Shown here in pieces: positions 33,081 to 42,128 of a stretch of 64,000 bases of DNA. Origin of the DNA: Bacteroidota bacterium (GTDB lineage Bacteria; Bacteroidota; Ignavibacteria; Kryptoniales; JAKASW01); NCBI GenBank assembly GCA_021825585.1, contig JAKAGT010000008.1:1-64000 (forward strand). Reading direction: 5' to 3'. A program made the position numbers and the translations under genes. The notes beneath the pieces are model-generated. The model ran no database searches. It was given only the letters and a program-made list of their open reading frames with translations, and was not told the origin of the DNA. How positions within the stretch are numbered: the stretch's first letter is position 1; each line of letters opens with the position of its first letter.

Positions 33081-34585
33081 CAGCTTTCAAACCTCCCCTT
33101 CAGCCACTCCGAGGTCTTCATCACCGCGACATGTCCGTTCTTCCCCGCAACTGACCCGCTTGTGAGCTTATACGAGGCGAGAATGAGAGCGTCTTCCATC
33201 CCTCGCCTGGAAAGAGCAGAAGATGCGGACCCGTTGTTGACCCAGTTCTTCTCCACAAAACTGGTCGAATATTTCCCTTTTCTGAAGTCATCGCTCTCAA
33301 GGACATACCTGCAGAACGGTATGGTGGTCTTTACTCCTGAAATGACGTAATCGTCGAGCGCCCGAACCATCTTCTGTATTGCCAAATCCCTGGTCGTTTC
33401 CCATACGCTCAGCTTGGCTATCATAGGATCATAATAAACCGAAATCTCGTTGCCGGTCTCGACACCGGAGTCGACCCGCACATTATTCCCAACCGGTTCA
33501 CGAATGAGTTCCAGTCGGCCCGTATCCGGGAGAAAGTTGTTAACCACATCCTCCGCGTAAATACGGCACTCGATCGAATGCCCGCGTCTCGCCAGATGAT
33601 CCTGCGTGATCTCCAGTTTTCTTTCTTCAGCTATGTTTATTTGTTCCCGCACAATGTCGAGCCCGGTAGTTAACTCGGTAATCGGATGCTCAACCTGCAG
33701 TCGCGTATTCATTTCAAGGAAATAATAGCTGCCATCCTCCCCAAGGACAAACTCAACCGTGCCGGCATTCCGGTAACCGCACGATTTCGCCGCACTGACC
33801 GCAGACCTGCCCATCTTCTCGCGTAGCTCCGGCGTGAGAGCAACCGAAGGCGTCTCCTCTACAACCTTCTGATGGCGGCGCTGGATCGAGCACTCACGCT
33901 CAAACAGGTGAACGGTGTTTCCGTAATTGTCCGCGAGAACCTGGAATTCTATGTGTCGCGGATTAATAATATACTTCTCAATGAATACCCGGTCGTCGGC
34001 GAAGGCAGAAAGCGCTTCGGAATGAGCGCCACGGAGACCGGCTTCAAGCTCGCTTTCTTCCCGGACCAGCCGCATACCTTTTCCACCGCCGCCGGCGGCT
34101 GCCTTGATTAAAATTGGATAACCGACCCTCTTTGCAATCTCCATCGCTTCAGTGAGTGTTTCGACGGGCTTTGAGACCCCGGGAACGATCGGAACTCCCT
34201 GCTTGCCAACGGTCTCCCTTGCCTCCGTTTTGTCGCCCATTGCTTTGATGGTATCTGCCTTCGGCCCGATGAACACCAAACCGGCATTTTCTACTTCTGC
34301 CGCAAATTCCGAGTTTTCCGATAAGAATCCGTAGCCCGGGTGAATCGCATCTGCACCAGACTTCCTGGCAATCGAGATAATTTTTCCGATGTCGAGATAG
34401 GTTTCGCGGGCTTCTTTTCCGTTCAGCGGATAAGCCTCGTCGGCATACCTGACGAACGGCATCCTTACATCGACATCCGAATAAACCGCAACGGAGCTCT
34501 TCCCCATCTCCCTGATTGTTCGCATAATCCGGAGTGCGATCTCGCCTCGATTGGCCACCAGGATTTTTCCAATTTGTTTTCTCAT
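33080..34585 (-). CDS. accC: Biotin carboxylase subunit of an acyl-CoA carboxylase
   Basis: ATP-dependent carboxylation of biotin on the carrier protein. The 501-residue sequence holds the N-terminal biotin carboxylase fold (KILVANRGEIALRIMRT), the ATP-grasp glycine loop (AAGGGGKGMRLV), EMNTRLQVEHPITE with the catalytic region, and RGHSIECRIYAED. The 40-50 C-terminal residues beyond the AccC core hint at an acyl-CoA (propionyl- or similar) carboxylase alpha chain. It follows mutS2 after 55 bases. Confidence 0.9.
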   Translation of the reverse strand: MRKQIGKILVANRGEIALRIMRTIREMGKSSVAVYSDVDVRMPFVRYADEAYPLNGKEARETYLDIGKIISIARKSGADAIHPGYGFLSENSEFAAEVENAGLVFIGPKADTIKAMGDKTEARETVGKQGVPIVPGVSKPVETLTEAMEIAKRVGYPILIKAAAGGGGKGMRLVREESELEAGLRGAHSEALSAFADDRVFIEKYIINPRHIEFQVLADNYGNTVHLFERECSIQRRHQKVVEETPSVALTPELREKMGRSAVSAAKSCGYRNAGTVEFVLGEDGSYYFLEMNTRLQVEHPITELTTGLDIVREQINIAEERKLEITQDHLARRGHSIECRIYAEDVVNNFLPDTGRLELIREPVGNNVRVDSGVETGNEISVYYDPMIAKLSVWETTRDLAIQKMVRALDDYVISGVKTTIPFCRYVLESDDFRKGKYSTSFVEKNWVNNGSASSALSRRGMEDALILASYKLTSGSVAGKNGHVAVMKTSEWLKGRFES

Positions 34586-34640
34586 TTCATCAAGGTCCGC
34601 ATTTTGGATTTCCCGGCGTCATTCGGACAACCGGTGAATC

Positions 34641-37001
34641 CTATTCGGCTTTCATTGAAACTATGGTGACACCCTGACCGCCCTCGCCCATTTCTCCCGA
34701 CCTGAACGAAGCGACAAATGGATGCACCTTCAACAGCTGTTCAACGGCCCTGCGCAGCGAGCCGGTTCCTGTACCGTGCACGACTTCAACCTGTTTGATT
34801 CCGCTGAGGTAGGCTTCGTCAAGAAACTTTTCAACCGAGGTCTGAATTTCATATGGCCTCATCCCGCGGATATCCATCTTGGTCGAGGTACCGGATCTTA
34901 CTTCGATCGTCACTTCGCTTCTTCTTTGCTTGCTTCGATTCCCCCTTTGAAGTTCGCTTTCATGCACCCGCATCCTCAAACCGTTAACCTCTACTATAAG
35001 CTCACCCTTGTCGTTCGACTTCTCGACCACCTCGCCGGAGAGGAGTGTCCCTTTGAGAAGGACCTGGTCGCCTGGCTCAAAGCTCACGGGTTGCAGCGCC
35101 CTGTCTTCCTCTTTTATCCTGGAGACGCGCTGCTTCATCTCGTCAACCTGGGTGCGTGCCCGCTTTATGGTGTCCTTCCCTGCATTGGTCTCGCGAATTT
35201 CCCGAATCAAGTTCTCAATCTGCCTGTTCAAATCGCGGACAATTCTCTCGGATTCGTCCGCCGCCTTGTTCTTTATTTCCGCTGCTTCCTTCTTTGCCGA
35301 GTGAAGTCTCTTCTCGTACTCCTGACGCATGGTCTCCGCGAGCTCTTGCTCCTTTTTTATCTCGACAACCCTGTCGCGCAGCTCGTTTTCGAGTTGTTCC
35401 ACTCTCAGAAGCAGTCCTTCGAGTTTATCTCTTCCTTCACCGACATACTTCCGCGCCCTGTCGACCGTGGATTCCCCTATTCCGGTACGCTGGGCGATCT
35501 CGAACGCATAACTCGACCCCGGCCTGCCTAGGATCAGCTTGTACGTCGGCGTGAGCGTTTTCTGGTCGAATTCCATCGCCGCATTCAGCATACGGTCGGC
35601 CTCGCTGGCGAACACTTTCAATCCGGAGTTGTGAGTCGTCACGAAGGAGGTCGTCCCCTTGTCCCGCAGGTCCTCGAGGATTGCCGACGCGAGAGCTGCT
35701 CCCTCTGCCGGCTCGGTCTCTTCTCCGAACTCGTCGACAAGAACCAGCGACCTCTCGTCAGATTTTTCAAGCACTTCGACAAAATGCTTTATTCTCGATG
35801 TGAAAGTGCTGAGGTCATTCTCTATGGATTGTTCGTCTCCGATGTCTGTGAACACCGATTCGTAGACCGGCAGCTCGGTGCCGGGATCGGCGGTCAATGG
35901 GATTGCGGCGAGGGTGCAAAGTGCAAATATGCCTACCGTCTTCAGAGTAACTGTCTTCCCGCCCGAATTAGGGCCGCTTATGACTACGACGCGCGTCGAA
36001 TCATCCAGAAACATGTCTATCGGACTCACCTTATCGCGTCCCAGCTTGATGACAAGCAGCGGATGCCGCGCCTTCACGAGCCTGGGGACCGGCACGGCAC
36101 CAACGGCCGGCACCACGGCGGTCAGCCGGACTGCATAAGTCGCCCGTGAGTAGAGACTGTCCAGGAACGCAATGACGTCCAGGTTCTGGCTGAGTTGAGG
36201 AACCACTTCCCGTACAGAGTCGGTCAGCTCGCGGAGAATCCTCTCAACTTCCCGCTGCTCTTCGAACTGAAGCGAGATTACCTCGTTGTTGAGATCGACC
36301 GTGCCGGATGGCTCGATGAATACCGTCTGACCGCTGGCACTCGAGCCGTGAATCAGCCCTTGAATTTGCCTCTTGAATTCAGCCTTCACCGGAAGCACCA
36401 ATCTGCCATCCCGCTGCGTGAAGATGTCGTCTTCCGAGTATTCCTGCTCGGAAAGAGAACGGGCTAAGGATATTATTTTCTTGCGAACGGCCGTGCGCGT
36501 TCTGAAGAGGCTGGTTCTAACCTGGCGGAGCTCTTTGCTGGCATCATCCTTTACATTTCCATCTTCGTCGACCGCCCGGTTGATGTTGTATTCGAGTATG
36601 GAATCGGGATACAGCCTGAATCCGATTTCAGAGATCTCCCGCAGCTCGGTTTTTTGTTTCAGCAGACTCTTCCTCGTGGAATCGGCGATATGCAGGAGGA
36701 CCGAAATGTCGTGGAGTTCTTTACCGGGAAGAAAACTCCCCGGTTTTGCGGCGCGTCCGATGGAAGCGCGCACATCCTTCGCGCCTGTCAGATCGGGATA
36801 TATATTCCTGGCAACGAGACAGTGCGCCTGGCCTACGAGAAGGTATTCTCTGGAAAGAGCGCTCTTGTCGAAAACAATCGGGATCTCGTCCAGATACTTT
36901 TCACCCAGCTCGGTCTGGCAAAGTGATTTCAGGTAGGAAATTAGTCTGGGGAACTCAAGCTTCTCCAAAGACCGCGACAGCTCTGGATCGCGTTCGATCA
37001 T
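34641..37001 (-). CDS. mutS2: Endonuclease MutS2
   Basis: A 786-residue protein with MutS core domains, P-loop GPNSGGKT (343-350), Walker B region RSLVLVDEFGEETEP, a long coiled coil (about 510-640), a KOW-like segment (FEPGDQVLLKGT) and a C-terminal Smr nuclease domain (about 712-786) with DIRGMRPYE and HGTGTG. MutS2 proteins act in control of recombination and, in some bacteria, in rescue of collided ribosomes. It overlaps the upstream CvpA gene by 4 bases. Confidence 0.95.
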   Translation of the reverse strand: MIERDPELSRSLEKLEFPRLISYLKSLCQTELGEKYLDEIPIVFDKSALSREYLLVGQAHCLVARNIYPDLTGAKDVRASIGRAAKPGSFLPGKELHDISVLLHIADSTRKSLLKQKTELREISEIGFRLYPDSILEYNINRAVDEDGNVKDDASKELRQVRTSLFRTRTAVRKKIISLARSLSEQEYSEDDIFTQRDGRLVLPVKAEFKRQIQGLIHGSSASGQTVFIEPSGTVDLNNEVISLQFEEQREVERILRELTDSVREVVPQLSQNLDVIAFLDSLYSRATYAVRLTAVVPAVGAVPVPRLVKARHPLLVIKLGRDKVSPIDMFLDDSTRVVVISGPNSGGKTVTLKTVGIFALCTLAAIPLTADPGTELPVYESVFTDIGDEQSIENDLSTFTSRIKHFVEVLEKSDERSLVLVDEFGEETEPAEGAALASAILEDLRDKGTTSFVTTHNSGLKVFASEADRMLNAAMEFDQKTLTPTYKLILGRPGSSYAFEIAQRTGIGESTVDRARKYVGEGRDKLEGLLLRVEQLENELRDRVVEIKKEQELAETMRQEYEKRLHSAKKEAAEIKNKAADESERIVRDLNRQIENLIREIRETNAGKDTIKRARTQVDEMKQRVSRIKEEDRALQPVSFEPGDQVLLKGTLLSGEVVEKSNDKGELIVEVNGLRMRVHESELQRGNRSKQRRSEVTIEVRSGTSTKMDIRGMRPYEIQTSVEKFLDEAYLSGIKQVEVVHGTGTGSLRRAVEQLLKVHPFVASFRSGEMGEGGQGVTIVSMKAE

Positions 37002-37534
37002 TTCTTTCCCTTTGAGGCACGTTTCGAGCCTGGATCGAAAAACTTGTCCATGTATTTCTCAGCCGACGTTCTCGTGGTAAATGTCTTGTAAACAAGGCCG
37101 GCGAAACCCTTCAGAGGCTGATACAGGAAAGACTTCTTCAAAGACGGGCCGTTGGCGGGGATATCAAACAATGAAAGGAAGAGAAAAAGCAGACTCAGAA
37201 ACATCGCTCCTTCCAGCACGCCGAAAATGGCGCCGCCCAATTTGTCCCAGATCTGGAGTATCGGGACCTTTCTGAAACCTTTCGCCAGCAATGCGGCCAC
37301 CATGAAGAGTGCCGCGAACACGACGATGAGCCCGATTATTATGCTGACCATTTCGCCGGTGCCCAGCATGTTTCCCACGAAGGAAGCGATTGGCTTGGAC
37401 TCCTTTGCCGCGATGTAGATTCCCGCCAGCAACGCAAGAAGCGAGAAGACCTTGCTGAAGAAGCCCTTTGAAAATCCATGCATTGCGAAGGCAATCAGGA
37501 CGACGATGAGAATAATGTCGAGTGCGCTTATCAA
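36998..37534 (-). CDS. CvpA-family membrane protein
   Basis: A 178-residue protein with four helices matching the CvpA/colicin V production family: an N-terminal ALDIILIVVLIAFAMHGFSKG, a second helix, then SIIIGLIVVFAALFMVAALLAK and WDKLGGAIFGVLEGAMFLSLLF. The C-terminus is basic and hydrophilic. Its role is uncertain. It overlaps both neighbours (YqeY and mutS2) by 4 bases, so the three are translationally coupled; CvpA-mutS2 pairing is common. Confidence 0.85.
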   Translation of the reverse strand: MISALDIILIVVLIAFAMHGFSKGFFSKVFSLLALLAGIYIAAKESKPIASFVGNMLGTGEMVSIIIGLIVVFAALFMVAALLAKGFRKVPILQIWDKLGGAIFGVLEGAMFLSLLFLFLSLFDIPANGPSLKKSFLYQPLKGFAGLVYKTFTTRTSAEKYMDKFFDPGSKRASKGKK

Positions 37535-37983
37535 CTCAGCTTCGCCTTGACAATCTCTTGCACGACCTTTCCGTCGGTCTTCCCGCGCAGCTCCTTCATC
37601 ACCGCTCCCATTAGCTTGCCGAAATCTTTCTGGTCGTGCACGCCAAGCTTGATTGCCAGCTCATCGACAAATTTGACAATGTCTTCGCGGCTCATTTGCT
37701 TCGGAAGGTATTCCTGTATTATCTCGAGCTCTTCCCGCTCCTTGTCGGCAAGATCCTTGCGCCCGGCCTTGTCGAATTCCTCGATCGACTCTTTCCTCAT
37801 CTTCGCCGAACTGAGCAGTACCTGCATCTCATCCTCTTCCGTCATCCCCTCGGGGGTCGTGCGTTTTTCGACTTCCTTCTCCATAAGCTTCGCCTTCACC
37901 ATCCTCAGTGTCTCGAGGCGACGGGAATCCTTCTTCAGCATTGCCGTCTTGATATGATCGTTGAGGGTATCTTTTAATGTCAT
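37531..37983 (-). CDS. yqeY: GatB/YqeY domain protein
   Basis: A 150-residue soluble helical protein with the YqeY core: LKDTLNDHIKTAMLKKDSRR, LRMVKAKLME, EQYLP-like EIIQEYLPKQMS, and GKLMGAVMKELRGKTDGK at the end. The tail domain is related to the tRNA-binding tail of GatB; free-standing forms may bind tRNA. ATG 37983 with AGGGA upstream gives the family length; the longer frame to 38040 is not supported. It overlaps the SDR stop in an ATGA junction. Confidence 0.88.
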   Translation of the reverse strand: MTLKDTLNDHIKTAMLKKDSRRLETLRMVKAKLMEKEVEKRTTPEGMTEEDEMQVLLSSAKMRKESIEEFDKAGRKDLADKEREELEIIQEYLPKQMSREDIVKFVDELAIKLGVHDQKDFGKLMGAVMKELRGKTDGKVVQEIVKAKLS

Positions 37984-38708
37984 TGTAATTTCCCTGGAAA
38001 CTTCAAGATCGTTCCGTTTAGTGATTCGCCTGTGCCGCACAAGAAAAGGATGGAATCCACTATTTCCTGGATCTTAACCCACTTGCCCGTGTCGGCATTC
38101 GGCATTGATTTTCTATTGCCTGGAGTATCGATGACAGATGGGGCAATCCCATAAACCGACACTCCATAATCCTTGTACTCTTCGGCAGCCGCCCTCGTCA
38201 GTGCGAGAATTGCTGACTTCGAGGCAGAATAAACTGAGCTTCCGGCACCTGTGCCGTAGACCTGCATCGAAACGAAATTCACAATCCTGCCGAACCTCCG
38301 TTTGATCATGACCGGCATCACAGCCGACATAATGTTGAACGTCGGCAAAACATCAATCGAGAGCATCTGACTGAGCTCAGAAGGGGTGTGCTCGTGGAGT
38401 TTCTTTCCGCCGATCCATCCGCCGAGCGAGTTTAGCAGGAAATCAATGCCGCCGAATCGGCTTGCTGCGGAGCGGACCGCATCCTTAGCCTCATCGAAGT
38501 TCGAGAGATCCGCCCGGATCAGATCGGCGGATTCCGCATATTTCCCGAAAGAATCCCTCAGTCCCGCTTCTCTCCCCGCGTTCCTATAGATGAAAGCTAC
38601 CTTGCTTCCAGCTTCAAGGAAGGCTCTTGCAAGCTCCTTCCCCACAGAGCCGCCGGTTACAAGCGCGACCTTCCCGGATAAACTCATCATGTGAGAAGTT
38701 ATTTTCAT
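37980..38708 (-). CDS. Short-chain dehydrogenase/reductase
   Basis: A 242-residue Rossmann-fold oxidoreductase. The cofactor loop is VTGGSVGKELARAFLEAG: the third Gly of the usual TGxxxGxG pattern is replaced. The NSLGG segment matches the NNAG region, and the catalytic Ser-Tyr-Lys set is visible in FVSMQ and YSASK. The substrate is unknown. Internal Met codons at residues 7 and 8 are alternative starts, and no start has a clear ribosome site. It is the first gene of the YqeY-CvpA-mutS2-carboxylase run. Confidence 0.8.
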   Translation of the reverse strand: MKITSHMMSLSGKVALVTGGSVGKELARAFLEAGSKVAFIYRNAGREAGLRDSFGKYAESADLIRADLSNFDEAKDAVRSAASRFGGIDFLLNSLGGWIGGKKLHEHTPSELSQMLSIDVLPTFNIMSAVMPVMIKRRFGRIVNFVSMQVYGTGAGSSVYSASKSAILALTRAAAEEYKDYGVSVYGIAPSVIDTPGNRKSMPNADTGKWVKIQEIVDSILFLCGTGESLNGTILKFPGKLQ

Positions 38709-38736
38709 AAGCGGTAAAAAGCAATCAGCGCCGCCC

Positions 38737-38855
38737 GGGTCTGCGACAAAAACGTAATTGCGTGAAACACATAGGGCGCGTAAGGAATGAATTTATGTGT
38801 TCTAATGTGCCTATGTGGTTAAACTATTGCCTTTTTAGAAATTTGTCGCACACCC
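38737..38855 (+). mobile_element. 119-bp MITE-like element, copy 1
   Basis: Ends in 14-bp inverted repeats: GGGTCTGCGACAAA at 38737-38750 and the near-complement TTTGTCGCACACCC at 38842-38855. A second element of exactly the same length lies in opposite orientation at 50912-51030 and matches it over most of the length, including the internal tract around TGTGCCTATGTGGTTAA. No transposase is encoded, so it would be non-autonomous. No clear target duplication remains at this copy. Confidence 0.75.
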
Positions 38856-39275
38856 AGTCGCTTTGTATCGCTTTGTTTAGAGAAACAAATGAGCTACATT
38901 ATTCCGCAAAATTGCTAAAGATTACACGAAGGATGACCAAACGGCCGTTGTCAGGTTACTGTTTAGTGAATCCGAAAAACATCTCAACAGCAGATTAGTA
39001 ATAATTCCGAATTTTGATTAGCCTATTTTCCGAAGCACACAACCAGCATGTTTGGCAAACAAAGGGCCAACGTTCCAAACATCATCCCTTTCTATCTAAA
39101 CATGCGATTGCAGTGCACCTCGCGGACGTAGGCACGCCTGGGTCACGGAAGAGCTGGAAACCGAGCAAAGCAAAGGTATCCCGATTCATATTTACCGTTT
39201 CTAGATACATTTCGACCAAATACCCTTTGTATCCATATTCAATCACCCGAACAAACAAAAAGAAAAGGAACGCCA
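38856..39275. other. Gene-free stretch upstream of the M13 peptidase gene
   Basis: About 420 bases, AT-richer than the surrounding genes, without a credible gene. It should contain the promoter of the peptidase gene; an AAGGAA ribosome site ends it. Small open frames here do not look coding. Confidence 0.45.
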
Positions 39276-41342
39276 ATGAAGCTGAAAGGTACTCTTCCGA
39301 GGCTTGTTCTGCTTGGGTTTCTTTTTGCCGTCGTGACACAGGCTTCTAACGCAATGGCACAGGAGAAACTTACAATGCAATCAATACCGGCGCTCGATCC
39401 AAGCAACATCGATCCGAGCGTGAAACCATCCCAAAATTTTTATCTTTACGCTAACGGAGAGTGGCTCAAGAAGAACCCCATCCCCCCCGAATACAGCAGG
39501 TGGGGCAGCTTTTCGGAGCTTTTTGACCGCAACATGAACACTCTTCACAAGATCGCCTCGAATGCCGCCGAAACAGCGGAGGCAAAGAAGGGAAGCGACA
39601 AACAGCTTGTCGGCGACTTCTTCTACAGCGGCATGGACTCCGCTGCGATCCAGAAGGGTGGAATAACCCCGCTGGAGCCCTATTTCGAGGAAATCGACGC
39701 AATCAAGTCGAAAAAGGGCCTCGAAACCGTCGTTGCAAAATTACAGAAGATGGGCGTGAATATTCTGTTCTACTTCACATCAGAACAGGATTTCAAGAAC
39801 AGCGATATGATGATTGCCAGCGTTCACCAGTCAGGCTTGAGCCTGCCGGACCGGGACTACTACACAAAGTCTGATAAGCAGTCCAAGGAGATCTTGAGCG
39901 CCTACAGCAGCTATGTCGAGTCAATGTTCTCGCTAATTGGCGAGAAGAAGCAGGAAGCCTCTGATAACTCGAAAGTAATCATGAGAATCGAGAAGAGGCT
40001 TGCTGAAGCATCCATGACCCGCGTAGAGCGGCGGAACCCAAAGGCGACATACAACATGTTGACAGTCGCGAAGATCGACTCCCTTACGCCTGGCTTCTCC
40101 TGGAATGAATATCTCCGGTATTTCCATCTTGAGGGAGTCAAGAAGGTGAACGTTGGCCAGCCGAAATTCATCGCCGAGGTCGGCAAGATGCTGGAGAATA
40201 TCAGTCTCAACGACTGGAAAATTTATCTGAAATGGCATCTGCTAAATGCCATGGCGCCGTATCTTAGCGATAAGTTCGTCGAGGAGCGCTTCAGCTTCTA
40301 CGGGAAGACCTTGAGCGGCGCGAAGGAACTCCAGCCAAGATGGAAACGGGTGCTCGGGACCGTAGACCAGGAGATTGGGTTTGCATTGGGAAAGCTTTAT
40401 GTCGAGAAACATTTCTCGCCGGAAGCTAAGGCCCGGGCCGAAGAGATGGTACACAACCTGGAAGCGGCCTTCGCACAGAGAATCAAGAAGGTGGACTGGA
40501 TGAGCGAGACAACAAAGAAACAAGCACTCATCAAGCTTAAGGCAATCGTAAACAAGATCGGATACCCGGACAAGTGGAAGAGCTACACAGGATTGAATAT
40601 CGACAGGGGCGCGTACGTCCTTAACGTCATCCGGGCGAATGAATTCGAGCTCAGCTTCGAAATAAACAAGGTTGGCAAGCCGGTCGACCGAACTGAGTGG
40701 GGAATGACCCCGCCGACTGTTAATGCGTACTACGATCCGTCAATGAACGAGATCGTCTTCCCTGCGGGCATATTGCAGCCGCCTTTCTTCAATCCGACTG
40801 CAGATGACGCAGTGAACTACGGTGGAATGGGCGCAGTTATCGGACATGAGATGACGCACGGCTTCGACGACCAGGGAAGCCAGTTCGATGCCCGGGGGAA
40901 TCTAAAGGACTGGTGGACAAAGCAAGATGCCGCAAACTTCAAGAAGAAGGCGGACATACTTGTCCAGCAATTCGATGGTTACACGGTTCTCGACTCACTT
41001 CACATTAATGGAAAACTAACTGAAGGTGAGAACATAGCGGACCTTGGTGGAGTCTCGATAGCGTTCGACGCCTTCGAGAAAACGCTCAAAGGCAAGCCCC
41101 GTCCGGCAAAGATTGACGGCTTCACGCCGGAGCAGAGGTTTTTCATGGCGTGGGCCCAGATGTGGCGGGAGAACGACACGCCCCAGGCATTGAGACAGCG
41201 GCTCATCGTAGATCCTCACTCTCCGAACGAGTATCGCTGCAACGGACCGCTCTCCGACTTCCCCGCCTTCTACGAGGCATTCGGCGTCAAGCCGGGCGAT
41301 CCCATGTATAGAGCGGAAGATGTAAGAGCAAAGATCTGGTAG
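39276..41342 (+). CDS. pepO: Secreted M13-family metallopeptidase (PepO/neprilysin-like)
   Basis: Zinc endopeptidase acting on oligopeptides, probably in the periplasm. A signal peptide of about 29 residues ends in NAMAQ. The 688-residue length and domain order fit M13: an N-terminal all-helical domain and a C-terminal catalytic domain. Zinc ligands are in HEMTH (524-528) and ENIADLGG (585-592), and the substrate-binding segment is NAYYDPSMNEIVFPAGIL. AAGGAA lies 7 bases before ATG. It stands alone on the plus strand and has a strong hairpin right after the stop. Confidence 0.95.
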   Translation: MKLKGTLPRLVLLGFLFAVVTQASNAMAQEKLTMQSIPALDPSNIDPSVKPSQNFYLYANGEWLKKNPIPPEYSRWGSFSELFDRNMNTLHKIASNAAETAEAKKGSDKQLVGDFFYSGMDSAAIQKGGITPLEPYFEEIDAIKSKKGLETVVAKLQKMGVNILFYFTSEQDFKNSDMMIASVHQSGLSLPDRDYYTKSDKQSKEILSAYSSYVESMFSLIGEKKQEASDNSKVIMRIEKRLAEASMTRVERRNPKATYNMLTVAKIDSLTPGFSWNEYLRYFHLEGVKKVNVGQPKFIAEVGKMLENISLNDWKIYLKWHLLNAMAPYLSDKFVEERFSFYGKTLSGAKELQPRWKRVLGTVDQEIGFALGKLYVEKHFSPEAKARAEEMVHNLEAAFAQRIKKVDWMSETTKKQALIKLKAIVNKIGYPDKWKSYTGLNIDRGAYVLNVIRANEFELSFEINKVGKPVDRTEWGMTPPTVNAYYDPSMNEIVFPAGILQPPFFNPTADDAVNYGGMGAVIGHEMTHGFDDQGSQFDARGNLKDWWTKQDAANFKKKADILVQQFDGYTVLDSLHINGKLTEGENIADLGGVSIAFDAFEKTLKGKPRPAKIDGFTPEQRFFMAWAQMWRENDTPQALRQRLIVDPHSPNEYRCNGPLSDFPAFYEAFGVKPGDPMYRAEDVRAKIW

Positions 41343-41349
41343 ACTAAAC

Positions 41350-41384
41350 AAGACCCTGCGCGGGCTCCGCTTGCGCAGGGTCTT
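41350..41384 (+). terminator. Probable intrinsic terminator of the M13 peptidase gene
   Basis: Perfect 12-bp stem (41350-41361 with 41373-41384) around an 11-base loop, 7 bases after the stop codon. The following tract is CCTGTTTCTT, so the T-run is imperfect, but position and GC-rich stem fit a terminator. Confidence 0.6.
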
Positions 41385-41448
41385 CCTGTTTCTTGCCTTC
41401 CCACTTTCGGAATTCTCCTTCAGCAATCACACGGACCCCCTCTGACAC

Positions 41449-41574
41449 TTTGTCATTCCCGCACGCTCTTAGCGGGAATCCAGTCCATCGTCTAAACAAC
41501 GCGCTTGGTTTATCCACAACATTCAATTACAACCGTCACATCGATTCCCAGTAGAACCATTCGGGAATGACAAA
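41449..41574. repeat. REP-like inverted-repeat unit 1 (126 bp)
   Basis: Bounded by TTTGTCATTCCCG and its exact complement CGGGAATGACAAA. Inside lie the two hairpins ATTCCCGC...GCGGGAAT near the left end and ATTCCC...GGGAAT near the right end. It has the same layout as the units at 42129-42772, on the other side of the GIY-YIG gene. Confidence 0.8.
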
Positions 41575-41588
41575 ACAACACTCAACTC

Positions 41589-41616
41589 TGTCATTCCCGC
41601 GAAAGCGGGAATCCAG
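41589..41616. repeat. Isolated REP-like hairpin
   Basis: Perfect hairpin ATTCCCGC-GAAA-GCGGGAAT, the core of the left end of the neighbouring units, with the same TGTC and CCAG flanks. It appears to be a single hairpin without the rest of the unit. Confidence 0.75.
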
Positions 41617-41735
41617 AAGCATCGGGCTTCACGATACACGGTCGCAGTGACCTGTGCGTATTAATCCACAAGTGTGGATTTCCGCTTCCCACTCCCGTCA
41701 GGGCGGACCCACGAACAACAAGAGTAAGAAGTGCA

Positions 41736-42041
41736 CTATTTCCCCGGAAACAACTCATCGTACAGATCCTTCCATTCAGGATTCTTCGATTCAATAAGCT
41801 CAATCTTCCACTTTCGCAGCCACTTCTTGATCTGCTTCTCCCTCTTTATCGCATGCCTGATATCGTTCGTCGATTCGAAATAAACGAGTTTGTCTACAGT
41901 ATACCGCTTCGTGAATCCCTCGTTTGTTCCCGCTTTGTGTTCACCGACTCTTCTGATAAGATTGTTTGTCACACCCGTATACAGCGTACCATTACGTTTG
42001 CTGGCGAGTATGTAAACGTAGTAATTCTTGTCGTGTGTCAT
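41736..42041 (-). CDS. GIY-YIG nuclease domain protein (YhbQ/COG2827-like)
   Basis: A 101-residue stand-alone GIY-YIG domain. The two beta-strand motifs are YYVYIL (about residue 7) and LYTGVT (about residue 20), followed by the catalytic-type Arg in NNLIRRVGEHK, then YFES and the basic helix EKQIKKWLRKWKIELIE. Proteins of this group are predicted endonucleases of uncertain biological role; it is not UvrC, which is much longer. It lies between two blocks of inverted-repeat units, 120 bases from one and 90 from the other. No ribosome site is obvious. Confidence 0.85.
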   Translation of the reverse strand: MTHDKNYYVYILASKRNGTLYTGVTNNLIRRVGEHKAGTNEGFTKRYTVDKLVYFESTNDIRHAIKREKQIKKWLRKWKIELIESKNPEWKDLYDELFPGK

Positions 42042-42128
42042 AATTCAACAAACATCCTTAAGATCACATAATTATGTCATCCCCATCCTTCACGGCGGGA
42101 TAAACGCCCTCGAGTCCTCCTCTCTCAC

